Source: Alphaproteobacteria bacterium (GTDB lineage Bacteria; Pseudomonadota; Alphaproteobacteria; Sphingomonadales; Kordiimonadaceae). From it: DNA of 64,000 nt. This document shows positions 8,772 to 16,942 of this stretch, piece by piece. The position numbers were made by a program, and so were the translations under genes. The notes under the pieces are model-generated. The model saw nothing but the letters and a program-made list of their open reading frames with translations. It was not told the DNA's origin and ran no database searches. The number at the start of each line of letters is the position of its first letter. Positions within the stretch are counted from its first letter, which is position 1. The stretch is from the NCBI GenBank assembly GCA_013372975.1, contig JABXIS010000017.1, positions 83,940-147,939 of the forward strand, read 5' to 3'.

Positions 8772-10268
8772 ATGGCATTTCACATTGTGGCATTTCTCAT
8801 TTTTATGCTCTGTGCGCCTTCTACGGTGGCGCAGGATATGCCCTTCCTTTTCATGAAGATAAACACGGTCTGCGAAGATTTGCCCGCGAGTGACATTCCG
8901 TCATTCACAGAACCCGAATGTAAACCAAACGATCGCTACAGACCTGATACCCAAGGGCGTTTCCTATGGATCAAGGGCACCGTAAATATCCCTGCCAGCA
9001 TGATGGAAAGCGCTTACCCCCTTGGCCTGAATATTTCCGGGAAGGCGTCCATGGCCGCCTATATTGGCGGGAAGGAAATTGGCAGAAACGGTACACCGCA
9101 CGATCGGGCTGACAGGGAAATCCCCGGCCTGATTGATACCATCATCCCCCTAAACCGAGCGCTTCTGCACGAAGGGGAGAATGAAATCGTCATCGCCATG
9201 TCGGGCCACAAGGGATTCCTTTCCCTGCCCAACCCGATTGCGGTGCTGGCCGTTGGGCCCTTTCGCGATCCGACAGATTATGTGCTGCATCGTTATCTGC
9301 CTGCACTGCCTTTGCTCGGCCTCCTGATCGCGGGTTCGCTATATTTCGGCTTGCTCGCTTACCGCCACGGTGACGACAGGACCAACCTGCTGCCCCCTCT
9401 GATCGCCCTGTTCGCCAGCATGCAAATGCTGACAGAAATCTCGCGCGGTTTTGTTGCCTATAGCTACCAGTTTCATGACATCCGACTGGCCCTGATTATC
9501 CTGTTTGCGACACTGGGCGGCACCTGTTTGCTGGCCCATGTTGCCGCACGGTTTGCAAGGCCGCAGATGCGCACGATTGTGTTTGCCGGTACGCTGGCCA
9601 CTCTTGCCGTCATCTATGTTACCCAGTCGTACGACAGCAAGGCGGCTTTCGCGCTCATGACACCGGCAATCATGGGGGCAATCATTTCCCTCGTTGGCAT
9701 TCGCAAGGGGCTTCCAAGGTCAAAAGCCTATGCGGCAACGCTGACGGTTGGTGCATTCGCCATTTTCAAAACCACATCAGACTTTCTGGACGTGTATTTC
9801 TATTATGTAGTCGCGGCCCTTTTGCTGTTTCTGTTTTTCCAGCAATTGCAGGATATGGCTGCCATCAAAGCCCAGCAAGCAGCGGATCAGGCCCGAACAG
9901 ACAGGCTTGAGCTGGCGCTCGCCGAAGCCCGGCAGAAACAGGTGCCCAGTGCGGTCGCGGTGAAAACCAGCGGCGAAGTTGAAATGGTGCAAACGGAAGA
10001 ACTGGTTTATTGCCAGGGTGCACGCGATTATGTGGAACTGGTTGTCACAGATGGCAGCCGCAAACTTCATGGCGGCAGCCTCACCGAGCTTGAAAAATCG
10101 CTCCCCATCACCTTCCTGCGTGTTCACCGGTCTTATATCGTGAACACCCGCTTTGTTGAAAAGCTGGAACGCGATGCGTCGGGTTCCGGCACACTTTCCC
10201 TTTCCGGGGGGGAGACTATTCCCGTCAGCCGCAGGATCATGCCAACGGTCAGGAAAGCCCTTTCATAA
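8772..10268 (+). CDS. Membrane-anchored LytTR-type transcription regulator with extracytoplasmic sensor
   Basis: 498 residues combining receptor and DNA-binding domain. A signal peptide (MAFHIVAFLIFMLCAPSTVA) is followed by an extracytoplasmic domain of about 160 residues with two Cys (in INTVCEDLP and EPECKPN) and a jelly-roll-like stretch (AAYIGGKEIGRNGTPHDR, LLHEGENEIVIAMSG), reminiscent of 7TMR-DISM sensor domains. Then come about seven or eight membrane helices (residues 175-370), a short coiled coil (AAIKAQQAADQARTDRLELA) and a C-terminal LytTR domain (about 395-498: VYCQGARDYVELV, FLRVHRSYIVN, GETIPVSRR). No kinase or receiver domain is present, so it would act as a one-component membrane-bound regulator. 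A TTG precedes ATG 8772, which I prefer. Targets are unknown; the divergent serine hydrolase is a candidate. Confidence 0.85.
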   Translation: MAFHIVAFLIFMLCAPSTVAQDMPFLFMKINTVCEDLPASDIPSFTEPECKPNDRYRPDTQGRFLWIKGTVNIPASMMESAYPLGLNISGKASMAAYIGGKEIGRNGTPHDRADREIPGLIDTIIPLNRALLHEGENEIVIAMSGHKGFLSLPNPIAVLAVGPFRDPTDYVLHRYLPALPLLGLLIAGSLYFGLLAYRHGDDRTNLLPPLIALFASMQMLTEISRGFVAYSYQFHDIRLALIILFATLGGTCLLAHVAARFARPQMRTIVFAGTLATLAVIYVTQSYDSKAAFALMTPAIMGAIISLVGIRKGLPRSKAYAATLTVGAFAIFKTTSDFLDVYFYYVVAALLLFLFFQQLQDMAAIKAQQAADQARTDRLELALAEARQKQVPSAVAVKTSGEVEMVQTEELVYCQGARDYVELVVTDGSRKLHGGSLTELEKSLPITFLRVHRSYIVNTRFVEKLERDASGSGTLSLSGGETIPVSRRIMPTVRKALS

Positions 10269-10270
10269 AA

Positions 10271-10295
10271 GAAGCCCCGGCAAAACCGGGGCTTC
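10271..10295. terminator. Bidirectional Rho-independent terminator
   Basis: A perfect hairpin with arms GAAGCCCCGG and CCGGGGCTTC around CAAAA lies between the convergent LytTR regulator and dcp. A-rich sequence on the left and a short A-tract on the right give U-rich tails in both directions. Confidence 0.85.
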
Positions 10296-10319
10296 CAAAA
10301 TCTCAAACTCTCAGACCTG

Positions 10320-12434
10320 TTAGTCTGTAAGACCGCGTGCCTCAAGGATTGCATCCAGCTTGTATGGCCGGCCTTTGAATTCCTCGAACATTTCCATCGG
10401 ATCGCGTGCACCGCGTGGCTCCAGAATACTGGTGCGTAAGCGTGCAGCCACTTCCTGATTGAAGAGGCCTTCTTCCGAGAAAGTGGCATAGGCATCTGCC
10501 GACAATACTTCCGACCACAGGTAGGTATAATAGCCCGCCGCATAGGCAGCCCCACCAAAGGCATGGTTGAAGTATGGCGTACGGTAGCGCACGACAATCT
10601 CGTCAATCAGGCCGATTTCATCCAGAAGCGACTTTTCAAATGCGGCAACATCTGTGTCGTCCGAGATTTTCCGCGTGTGCCACATCATGTCCATCAAGGC
10701 GGCAGATACATATTCCACGGTCGCAAAACCCTGATTGAATTTGGACGCCGCTTCCATGCGCTCGATCATGCTTTCAGGGAGCACTTCGCCGGTTTTATAG
10801 TGTTTTGCATATTCGCGCAGCATTTCAGGCTCAAACGCCCAGCCCTCAAAAATCTGGCTAGGGAACTCAACAAAGTCCCACGCCAGGCTATTCAAGCGGC
10901 CATAAGTAACTTCAGACATCAGCGTATGCATGGCGTGGCCGAATTCGTGGAACAGTGTGCTCGCATTGTCTGCCGACAACAGCGGCGGTACGTCGCCTGA
11001 GCCTTTCGGGAAGCTCATCACATTCACTACGATCGGCGTTACCTTGCCATCAACCTTGGTTTGGGCACGGAAGCTGTTGTTCCAGGCACCACCGCGCTTC
11101 GACGCGCGCGGGTGATAGTCCGCGAGGAACAGGCCAAGGTAAGAACCATCCTTTTCATACACTTCAAACACCTGCACATCTTCATGATAGGTGTCGATGT
11201 CAGTGCGCTGCTTGAAGGTCAGGCCCCACAATTTATTGGCTGTTTTGAAGGCACCGTCGCGCACGTTATTGAGCACGAAATAGGGCTTCACGGCCTGCTC
11301 ATCCAGGTCATATTTGGCCTTGCGTACCTTTTCGGCATAGTGCCACCAGTCCCATGGCTGAAGGTCAAAATCATGGCCTTCCTCGCGCACCATGGCCTGA
11401 AGCATTGCGCGTTCTTCCTTGGCTTTTTCAAGCGCAGGCGCCCAGATACGATTGAGAAGCTCAAACGCCCGATCCGGATGGCCCATCATGCGATCCGCCA
11501 TCTGGAATTCTGCATGGTTCTTGTAGCCCAACAGCTCGGCCCGCTTTTGCCGCGCCTTCAGGATTTGTTTCACAAGGCCTGTGTTGTCATGGGCGCTGCC
11601 CTTCTCGCCGCGCGCCATATAGCCCTTGTGCATTTTCTCCCGCAGGTCTCTGCGCGTGGAAAAGGTCATGAAGGGTGTGAAGGACGACCGTGTGCTTGTG
11701 AACATCCATTTGCCCGGTTGGCCCCGGTCTTCCGCCGTGGAGGCAGCGGCTGCAATTACAAAGTCAGGCAGTCCTGCCAGATCGGCTTCTTTGTCCACAA
11801 CCATTTCAAATGCATTGGTCGCCGCCAATACATTCTGGCCGAACTTGATCGTAAGGCCCGAAATTTCCTCATTCAGTTTTGCCAATTCCGCTTTTGCGGC
11901 TTCGTCCAAATTGGCGCCTGCACGGGTGAAATCCAGATGTGTACGCCACAGCATACGCTGCTGCTCGGCATTCAGGCCCAGGCTGTCACGCTTCTGGTAA
12001 AGCGCATCCACACGGTCAAACAGCTTCTTGTTAAAGAGCGTATCGTTGGTGTGACGAGAGAACATGGCGGAAATTTCGCTCTGGATTGCCCGCATCTCGT
12101 CGTTCGAGTGCGAACTGGTCAGGTTGTAGAAAACACCGGAAACCTTGTTGAGAAGCTTGCCACCCTTATCAAGCGCCGCGATGGTGTTCTCAAACGTAGG
12201 TGCCGCCGGATTATTGGCAATTGCATTAATTTCAGCCCGGTTTTCTGCAAAGGCACGCTCGAATGCAGGTTTGTAATGAGCGTTTTCAATGTTGCTGAAC
12301 GGGGGCGCACCGTGTGGTGTAGTCCATTCTTCAAAAAACGGGTTGTTGTCCTCTGCTGTCGTCATTGGCGCCATCATCGGCAATGCGAGGCCCATAAGCG
12401 CCGCAGCCATGGCTGCTCTTCCAATTTTTTTCAT
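10320..12434 (-). CDS. dcp: Periplasmic peptidyl-dipeptidase, M3 metallopeptidase family
   Basis: 704 residues, somewhat longer than cytosolic Dcp because of an N-terminal signal peptide (MKKIGRAAMAAALMGLALPMM). The enzyme removes dipeptides from the C-terminus of peptides and uses zinc. The zinc motif HEFGH is at residues 496-500 in TLFHEFGHAMHTLM, with the third ligand Glu 523 in DFVEFPSQIFEGWAF, exactly 26 residues after Glu 497 as in family M3. The M3 substrate loop is visible as GLFLADYHPRASKRGGAW. AAGGGG precedes ATG 12434. It is monocistronic, ending at a strong terminator shared with the LytTR gene. Periplasmic location suggests peptide scavenging. Confidence 0.93.
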   Translation of the reverse strand: MKKIGRAAMAAALMGLALPMMAPMTTAEDNNPFFEEWTTPHGAPPFSNIENAHYKPAFERAFAENRAEINAIANNPAAPTFENTIAALDKGGKLLNKVSGVFYNLTSSHSNDEMRAIQSEISAMFSRHTNDTLFNKKLFDRVDALYQKRDSLGLNAEQQRMLWRTHLDFTRAGANLDEAAKAELAKLNEEISGLTIKFGQNVLAATNAFEMVVDKEADLAGLPDFVIAAAASTAEDRGQPGKWMFTSTRSSFTPFMTFSTRRDLREKMHKGYMARGEKGSAHDNTGLVKQILKARQKRAELLGYKNHAEFQMADRMMGHPDRAFELLNRIWAPALEKAKEERAMLQAMVREEGHDFDLQPWDWWHYAEKVRKAKYDLDEQAVKPYFVLNNVRDGAFKTANKLWGLTFKQRTDIDTYHEDVQVFEVYEKDGSYLGLFLADYHPRASKRGGAWNNSFRAQTKVDGKVTPIVVNVMSFPKGSGDVPPLLSADNASTLFHEFGHAMHTLMSEVTYGRLNSLAWDFVEFPSQIFEGWAFEPEMLREYAKHYKTGEVLPESMIERMEAASKFNQGFATVEYVSAALMDMMWHTRKISDDTDVAAFEKSLLDEIGLIDEIVVRYRTPYFNHAFGGAAYAAGYYTYLWSEVLSADAYATFSEEGLFNQEVAARLRTSILEPRGARDPMEMFEEFKGRPYKLDAILEARGLTD

Positions 12435-12591
12435 GATTTCCCCTTTGGTGTCTTATGTGGGCGGCTGCCTATCCCAAGGCATCTGGCCCTTGTCATTTTT
12501 TCAGGCGCACAGTTATAGCGGGGTGATTTCCATGCGCACAAGGATTGCGGCGAAAAGGATGAAAAACACGATAAACCGCAGAAATGCTAGG

Positions 12592-13194
12592 CTATAACGT
12601 CAGAAAATTCGCCAAAACTTCATCAGCCAAATCAGTCAGTGTCAGCTTCCCATCTGTCTGGAACCAGTTTTTTGACCAGGCGTTGGCACCCCGGATCAAC
12701 TGCCGAGCAATGCGCGGATCCGATTTGATCAAACCGGCCGCCGCACACCCGTCAAGCGCCTCTGCCCAGCAGCGTTCATAACTAGTATCCCGGATCGCGA
12801 GCACGGCTTCGCGGTATTCTTCATCAAGGCTGCGCCATTCGTCCACCAACACATAGGCGGCATGCTCCCCATCCCGGTGCACATGGCTCAGCTCACACAG
12901 CACCAACGCCCGCAACTGATCAACCGGATCATCAAGGCCATCCACTGCTTTTTCCGCGGCTTCCCCCATGCCGCGAGTCGTCAGTGCCATAGCGGTAAAG
13001 AGGATTTCCTGCTTGCTTTTGAAATGATGAAACAGGCTGCCCGACAAGATGCCTGCGCGCGCGGCAATGTCCCGCACGGTCGTTCGTTCGAAGCCTTTTT
13101 CATAAAATAAATCAATGGCTACGCGCAAAAGCCGTTCTTTTGCAGGGCTTATGTTTTCCACATCTGGCAGCAATTGTTTCAGGGCTTCGGTCAT
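12592..13194 (-). CDS. TetR-family repressor, AtuR-like
   Basis: 200 residues with an N-terminal TetR helix-turn-helix: RLLRVAIDLFYEKGFERTTV, then DIAARAGILSGSLFHHFKSK. The C-terminal ligand domain is about 140 residues and weakly conserved. It is divergent from a nine-gene acyl-CoA operon whose order matches Pseudomonas atuBCDEF, and in Pseudomonas atuR is the TetR gene next to that operon. A 20-bp inverted repeat lies in the shared promoter region (see 13223-13252). It probably represses the operon and releases DNA on binding an acyl-CoA intermediate; the ligand is inference. No clear ribosome site precedes ATG 13194, so the start is less certain. Confidence 0.85.
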   Translation of the reverse strand: MTEALKQLLPDVENISPAKERLLRVAIDLFYEKGFERTTVRDIAARAGILSGSLFHHFKSKQEILFTAMALTTRGMGEAAEKAVDGLDDPVDQLRALVLCELSHVHRDGEHAAYVLVDEWRSLDEEYREAVLAIRDTSYERCWAEALDGCAAAGLIKSDPRIARQLIRGANAWSKNWFQTDGKLTLTDLADEVLANFLTL

Positions 13195-13222
13195 GCGGCA
13201 AAGCTATCTTTTTCTATCGCGC

Positions 13223-13252
13223 TTGACAACCAAGCGCTTGCTTGTTTTTAAT
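13223..13252 (+). promoter_or_regulatory. Promoter of the atu-like operon with overlapping TetR-type operator
   Basis: TTGACA at 13223-13228 is a consensus -35 box; an AT-rich TTTAAT at 13247-13252 can serve as -10 with an 18-bp spacer. An inverted repeat fills 13226-13245: core CAAGCGCTTG (13231-13240) is a perfect 10-bp palindrome and the flanks ACAA/TTGT extend it, leaving one mismatched pair in ten. It overlaps the -35 and spacer, the expected position for a repressor, and lies 30 bp from the TetR start. Confidence 0.75.
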
Positions 13253-13287
13253 TAATGAAAGAAATTAAATCAAGTGGAAGGGCGCAT

Positions 13288-14169
13288 ATGTCTGGGGAGG
13301 CAGGGTATCAGTCCGTTTTTCGTGCCGGGCTGTTTGGCGGCAAACGCATTATCGTCACGGGTGGCGGCAGCGGCATCGGGCGCTGCACCGCGCATGAGTT
13401 GGCGTCCCTCGGGGCCGAGGTTATCATCACCGGTCGCACGCAGGAAAAGCTGGATAGGGTTCAGGCCGAAATCATCGAGGATGGCGGCAAATGCACCACC
13501 CGCGCTTTCGATATACGGGATGAAGAGGCGGTGGCGGCCACCATTGCAGCCATTCTTGAGGATGGGCCTGTCCACGGCCTTGTGAACAATGCGGGCGGCC
13601 AATATCCCTCCCCCCTTGAAGCCATCTCAACCAAAGGCTTTGAAACGGTGCTCAGAACCAATGTGGTCGGCGCCTTCAACATGACACGCGAGCTTGTCAC
13701 CCAGTCCATGAAGGATACGGGCGGCGCGGTTGTGAATATCACGGCTGATTTCCATGATGGCATGCCCACCATGGGGCACTCCGGGGCCGCACGGGCCGCT
13801 TGCGAGAATTTCACAAAAACAGCCGCTGTGGAATGGGGCCGCTTCGGTGTGCGCATCAATTCGGTCGCGCCCGGCTGGGTGGCATCCTCCGGCTTCGACA
13901 GCTATGAAGACCCAACCTCCAAGGCGATGATCCCGCAACTCAAGAATCTGGTGCCCTTGGGCCGCATTGCCACTGAAGCGGAAATCGCCAGCGCGATTGT
14001 GTTTCTGCTGAGCGACGGCGCTGCCTTTATCTCGGGCGCCAGCCTGCGGGTTGATGGCGCCAGCAGCCTCTTCAGCCCGCTATTTCCACCACAGGGCGCC
14101 AAAAACAGCGAAAGCTATCAGGGCTTCCACCGCTACAAAGTGCCCAAAATTCTGGGTGGGGGAGACTGA
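13288..14169 (+). CDS. atuB: Short-chain dehydrogenase/reductase, AtuB-like
   Basis: 293 residues from ATG 13288, chosen over 13255 because GGAAGGG lies 5 nt upstream and the earlier start would overlap the promoter. The Rossmann glycine motif GGGSGIG is in RIIVTGGGSGIGRCTAHEL; NNAG follows in VNNAGGQYPSP. The SDR region around the expected Tyr-x3-Lys reads GHSGAARAACEN, so the canonical Tyr and Lys are replaced, as happens in enoyl-CoA-reductase-like SDRs of the PECR type. First gene of the operon; the carboxyltransferase starts 1 nt after its stop. In Pseudomonas atuB is an SDR of unproven role in citronellol/geraniol catabolism. Order and sequence type support AtuB; the reaction remains uncertain. 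Confidence 0.75.
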   Translation: MSGEAGYQSVFRAGLFGGKRIIVTGGGSGIGRCTAHELASLGAEVIITGRTQEKLDRVQAEIIEDGGKCTTRAFDIRDEEAVAATIAAILEDGPVHGLVNNAGGQYPSPLEAISTKGFETVLRTNVVGAFNMTRELVTQSMKDTGGAVVNITADFHDGMPTMGHSGAARAACENFTKTAAVEWGRFGVRINSVAPGWVASSGFDSYEDPTSKAMIPQLKNLVPLGRIATEAEIASAIVFLLSDGAAFISGASLRVDGASSLFSPLFPPQGAKNSESYQGFHRYKVPKILGGGD

Positions 14170-14170
14170 T

Positions 14171-15778
14171 ATGCCCGCACTTGTCAGCACAATCGACGCC
14201 GGTTCAGACACCTTCCAGAAAAACGCCGCTGCGATGCAGGCCGCAATGGACGAAATCGCCGCCATTGAGGAACTGAAAGCGGCAGCGCAGGAAAAGGCCC
14301 GCGCGCTGTTTGACAAACGCGGCAAGCTCCTGCCCAAGGAACGATTGGCACTGCTTCTTGATCCCGGCGCACCATTCCTCGAACTGTCTGCCCTTGCGGG
14401 ATACAAAATGTATGACGACCGGGATGGCTCGGGCGCTGGCGGCTCCATCGCGGGCATTGGTTATGTGTCAGGCAAGCGCTGCATGGTGATCGTGTCCAAC
14501 AGCGCGGTCAAAGGTGGCACGGTAACACCCGCCGGGCTCAACAAATCCCTGCGCCTGCAGAATATCGCCATGGAAAACAGGCTGCCTGTTGTTGGCCTGA
14601 TGGAAGGCGGCGGCGCCAACCTGCAGCATGTGTCTGACATGTTCGTCGAAGGTGCGCGTAGCTTTGCAAATCAGGCACGGCTTTCAGCCGCTGGCATGCC
14701 GCAGATCACTGTAGTGCATGGCAGCAGCACGGCGGGCGGCGCTTACCAACCGGGCCTGTCGGACTATGTGGTGATGGTGCGCGGGCGGTCGAAAGTTTTC
14801 CTCGCGGGCCCACCGCTTTTGAAGGCAGCCACCGGCGAAATCGCCAAGGATGAAGAGCTTGGCGGTGCCGAGCTGCATGCAGAGGTAACCGGCACCGCCG
14901 AATATCTGGCGGAAGACGACGCAGACGGTATCCGTTATGCCCGCGAAATTATGTCACGCCTGCCATGGAAAGCGCCAAATACCAGCCAAGATGACTACCC
15001 CGCACCCGCATATCCGACCGAAGATCTGATCGGCGTGGTGCCCGCAGACGCCAAAACACCCTATGACGTGCGCGAGGTGATCGCCCGGCTGGTGGACGCG
15101 TCAGACTTCCTTGATTTCAAAAATGATTACGACAGCCAAACCGTGTGCGGGCACGCCAGCATCGCAGGCCAAACCGTGGGCATCATTGGCAACAATGGCC
15201 CCATCACACCCATCGGCGCCACCAAGGCCGCCCAATTTGTGCAGCTCTGTGATCAGGCGGGCATTCCGATCCTGTTCCTCCATAACACCACCGGCTTTAT
15301 GGTGGGCAAGGACGCCGAGGCAGGCGGTATTGTCAAACACGGGTCAAAGCTTATTCAGGCGGTCACCAACGCGCGGGTGCCGCGCATCTCCATTCATATC
15401 GGCGGCAGCTACGGTGCAGGCAACTATGCCATGTGTGGCCGGGGCGTGGACCCCCGTTTTGTCTTTTCCTGGCCCAATGCCAAAACCGCCGTCATGGGTG
15501 GCGCGCAGGCAGGCATGGTGCTCCGGATCGTGGGCACCGAAAAAGCCAAACGCATGGGCGAAGAGCCTGACGAAGTCGCGCTCAAGGCCATGGAACAGGC
15601 CACAGCAAGCCAGATGGATGCCTGTTCGACAGCCCTTTATGGCACCGCGCGCCTGTGGGACGACGGCATCATAGACCCGCGCGATACCCGTAACCTTTTG
15701 ATTTACCTGCTTGATGTCTGCCGGGACGCGGACACCCGCGAAACCCGGCCAAACACATTCGGCGTTGCACGCTTCTAG
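14171..15778 (+). CDS. atuC: Acyl-CoA carboxylase carboxyltransferase (beta) subunit, geranyl-CoA type
   Basis: 535 residues from ATG 14171 (GGGGAG just upstream; longer in-frame starts lie inside the SDR gene). The carboxyltransferase moves CO2 from biotin to the gamma-methyl of a beta-methyl-branched enoyl-CoA. Typical motifs: KRGKLLPKERLALLLDPG, GSSTAGGAY, FLAGPPLLKAATGE, EELGGAELH, GGSYGAGNYAMCGR. The segment before the active site reads EGARSFANQARLSAAG followed by VVHGSSTAGG, unlike the HFGRIF-type segment of methylcrotonyl-CoA carboxylases as I remember it; this favours the geranyl-CoA branch. Its partner is the biotin subunit at 17723. Lacking an alignment, the substrate call rests on gene order and this segment. 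Confidence 0.8.
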   Translation: MPALVSTIDAGSDTFQKNAAAMQAAMDEIAAIEELKAAAQEKARALFDKRGKLLPKERLALLLDPGAPFLELSALAGYKMYDDRDGSGAGGSIAGIGYVSGKRCMVIVSNSAVKGGTVTPAGLNKSLRLQNIAMENRLPVVGLMEGGGANLQHVSDMFVEGARSFANQARLSAAGMPQITVVHGSSTAGGAYQPGLSDYVVMVRGRSKVFLAGPPLLKAATGEIAKDEELGGAELHAEVTGTAEYLAEDDADGIRYAREIMSRLPWKAPNTSQDDYPAPAYPTEDLIGVVPADAKTPYDVREVIARLVDASDFLDFKNDYDSQTVCGHASIAGQTVGIIGNNGPITPIGATKAAQFVQLCDQAGIPILFLHNTTGFMVGKDAEAGGIVKHGSKLIQAVTNARVPRISIHIGGSYGAGNYAMCGRGVDPRFVFSWPNAKTAVMGGAQAGMVLRIVGTEKAKRMGEEPDEVALKAMEQATASQMDACSTALYGTARLWDDGIIDPRDTRNLLIYLLDVCRDADTRETRPNTFGVARF

Positions 15779-15793
15779 GGGGAAGGAAACACC

Positions 15794-16942
15794 ATGCTTT
15801 TTACAGACCAGCACAATGAACTGAGGCGCACAGTCGCCCGTTTTGTCGCCGAAGAGGTGAACCCACATGTGGACGAATGGGAAGAAGCGGGCATTTTCCC
15901 GGCCCACGAATTGTTCAAAAAAATGGGCAACCTGGGCCTTCTGGGCATTTCCAAACCGGAAGAATTTGGCGGCCTCGGCCTCGATTATTCCTACGAAATG
16001 GTGCTGGCCGAAGAACTGGGCGGCATCAACTGTGGTGGCGTGCCCATGGGTATCAGCGTGCAAACCAATATGGCCACCCCTGCCCTTGCACGCTTCGGCT
16101 CTGATGAGCTGCGGCACGAGTTCCTCGCCCCCGCCATCGCGGGCGATATGGTGTGTTCGATTGCCGTATCCGAACCCCATGCGGGCTCAGACGTGGCAGC
16201 GATCAAAACCACCGCAGTGAAGGACGGCGATGACTATGTAATCAATGGCACCAAAATGTGGATCACCAATTCCACACAAGCCGATTTCCTCTGCCTTCTG
16301 GCCAACACGGGCGAAGCCCCCGCCCACAAGAACAAATCGTTGATCGTGGTGCCAACAGATACGCCCGGCGTCAGTTTCTCGGAAAAACTGAACAAACTGG
16401 GGATGCGCTCGTCCGACACCGCACAGATATTCCTTGATGATGTGCGGGTACCGCAACGTCACCTGATCGGGCGCGAAGGCGACGGTTTCCGCATGCAGAT
16501 GATGCAGTTTCAGGAAGAACGCCTGTGTGCGGCCATGTTGGGCCCCAAAGGCCTGTCCGACACCATCCAGCGCACCATCGACTATACACGTGACCGGCAA
16601 ATCTTTGGTGGCGCCGTGCTCGATAATCAAGTGGTGCAATATCGGCTGGCCGAACTGCAAACCGAAGTGGAGGCGCTGCGGGCGCTGGTGTGGCACGCCA
16701 CCGAACAATATATCAACGGCGTGGACGTTACCAAGCTCGCCACCATGGCCAAGCTGAAAGCCGGCCGGCTTGCACGCGAAGTGCCGGATGCCTGCCTCCA
16801 ATATTGGGGTGGCATGGGCTTCATGTGGGACAATCTGGTTGCCCGGTCCTACCGCGACGGACGGTTGAGCTCTATCGGTGGCGGGTCCGACGAAACCATG
16901 CTTCGCATCCTGACCAAGATCATGGGTATGTCCAATGGTTGA
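15794..16942 (+). CDS. atuD: Acyl-CoA dehydrogenase, AtuD (citronellyl-CoA dehydrogenase)-like
   Basis: 382 residues, the usual size of an FAD-dependent acyl-CoA dehydrogenase. Signatures: FAD-side motif IAVSEPHAGSDVA near residues 120-133, MWITNSTQADF, the QFEER core helix, and the C-terminal IGGGSDETMLRILTKIMG where family members bind FAD of the other subunit. Electrons go to ETF and then ubiquinone. AAGGAA precedes the start at a 7-nt spacing. Its position between the carboxyltransferase and hydratase matches atuD, which forms the 2,3-double bond of citronellyl-CoA. It overlaps the next gene by 8 nt. Confidence 0.82.
   Translation: MLFTDQHNELRRTVARFVAEEVNPHVDEWEEAGIFPAHELFKKMGNLGLLGISKPEEFGGLGLDYSYEMVLAEELGGINCGGVPMGISVQTNMATPALARFGSDELRHEFLAPAIAGDMVCSIAVSEPHAGSDVAAIKTTAVKDGDDYVINGTKMWITNSTQADFLCLLANTGEAPAHKNKSLIVVPTDTPGVSFSEKLNKLGMRSSDTAQIFLDDVRVPQRHLIGREGDGFRMQMMQFQEERLCAAMLGPKGLSDTIQRTIDYTRDRQIFGGAVLDNQVVQYRLAELQTEVEALRALVWHATEQYINGVDVTKLATMAKLKAGRLAREVPDACLQYWGGMGFMWDNLVARSYRDGRLSSIGGGSDETMLRILTKIMGMSNG

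Noticed and set aside
11061..12518. 485-residue plus-strand ORF
   Set aside because: Antisense shadow of the M3 peptidase gene dcp.
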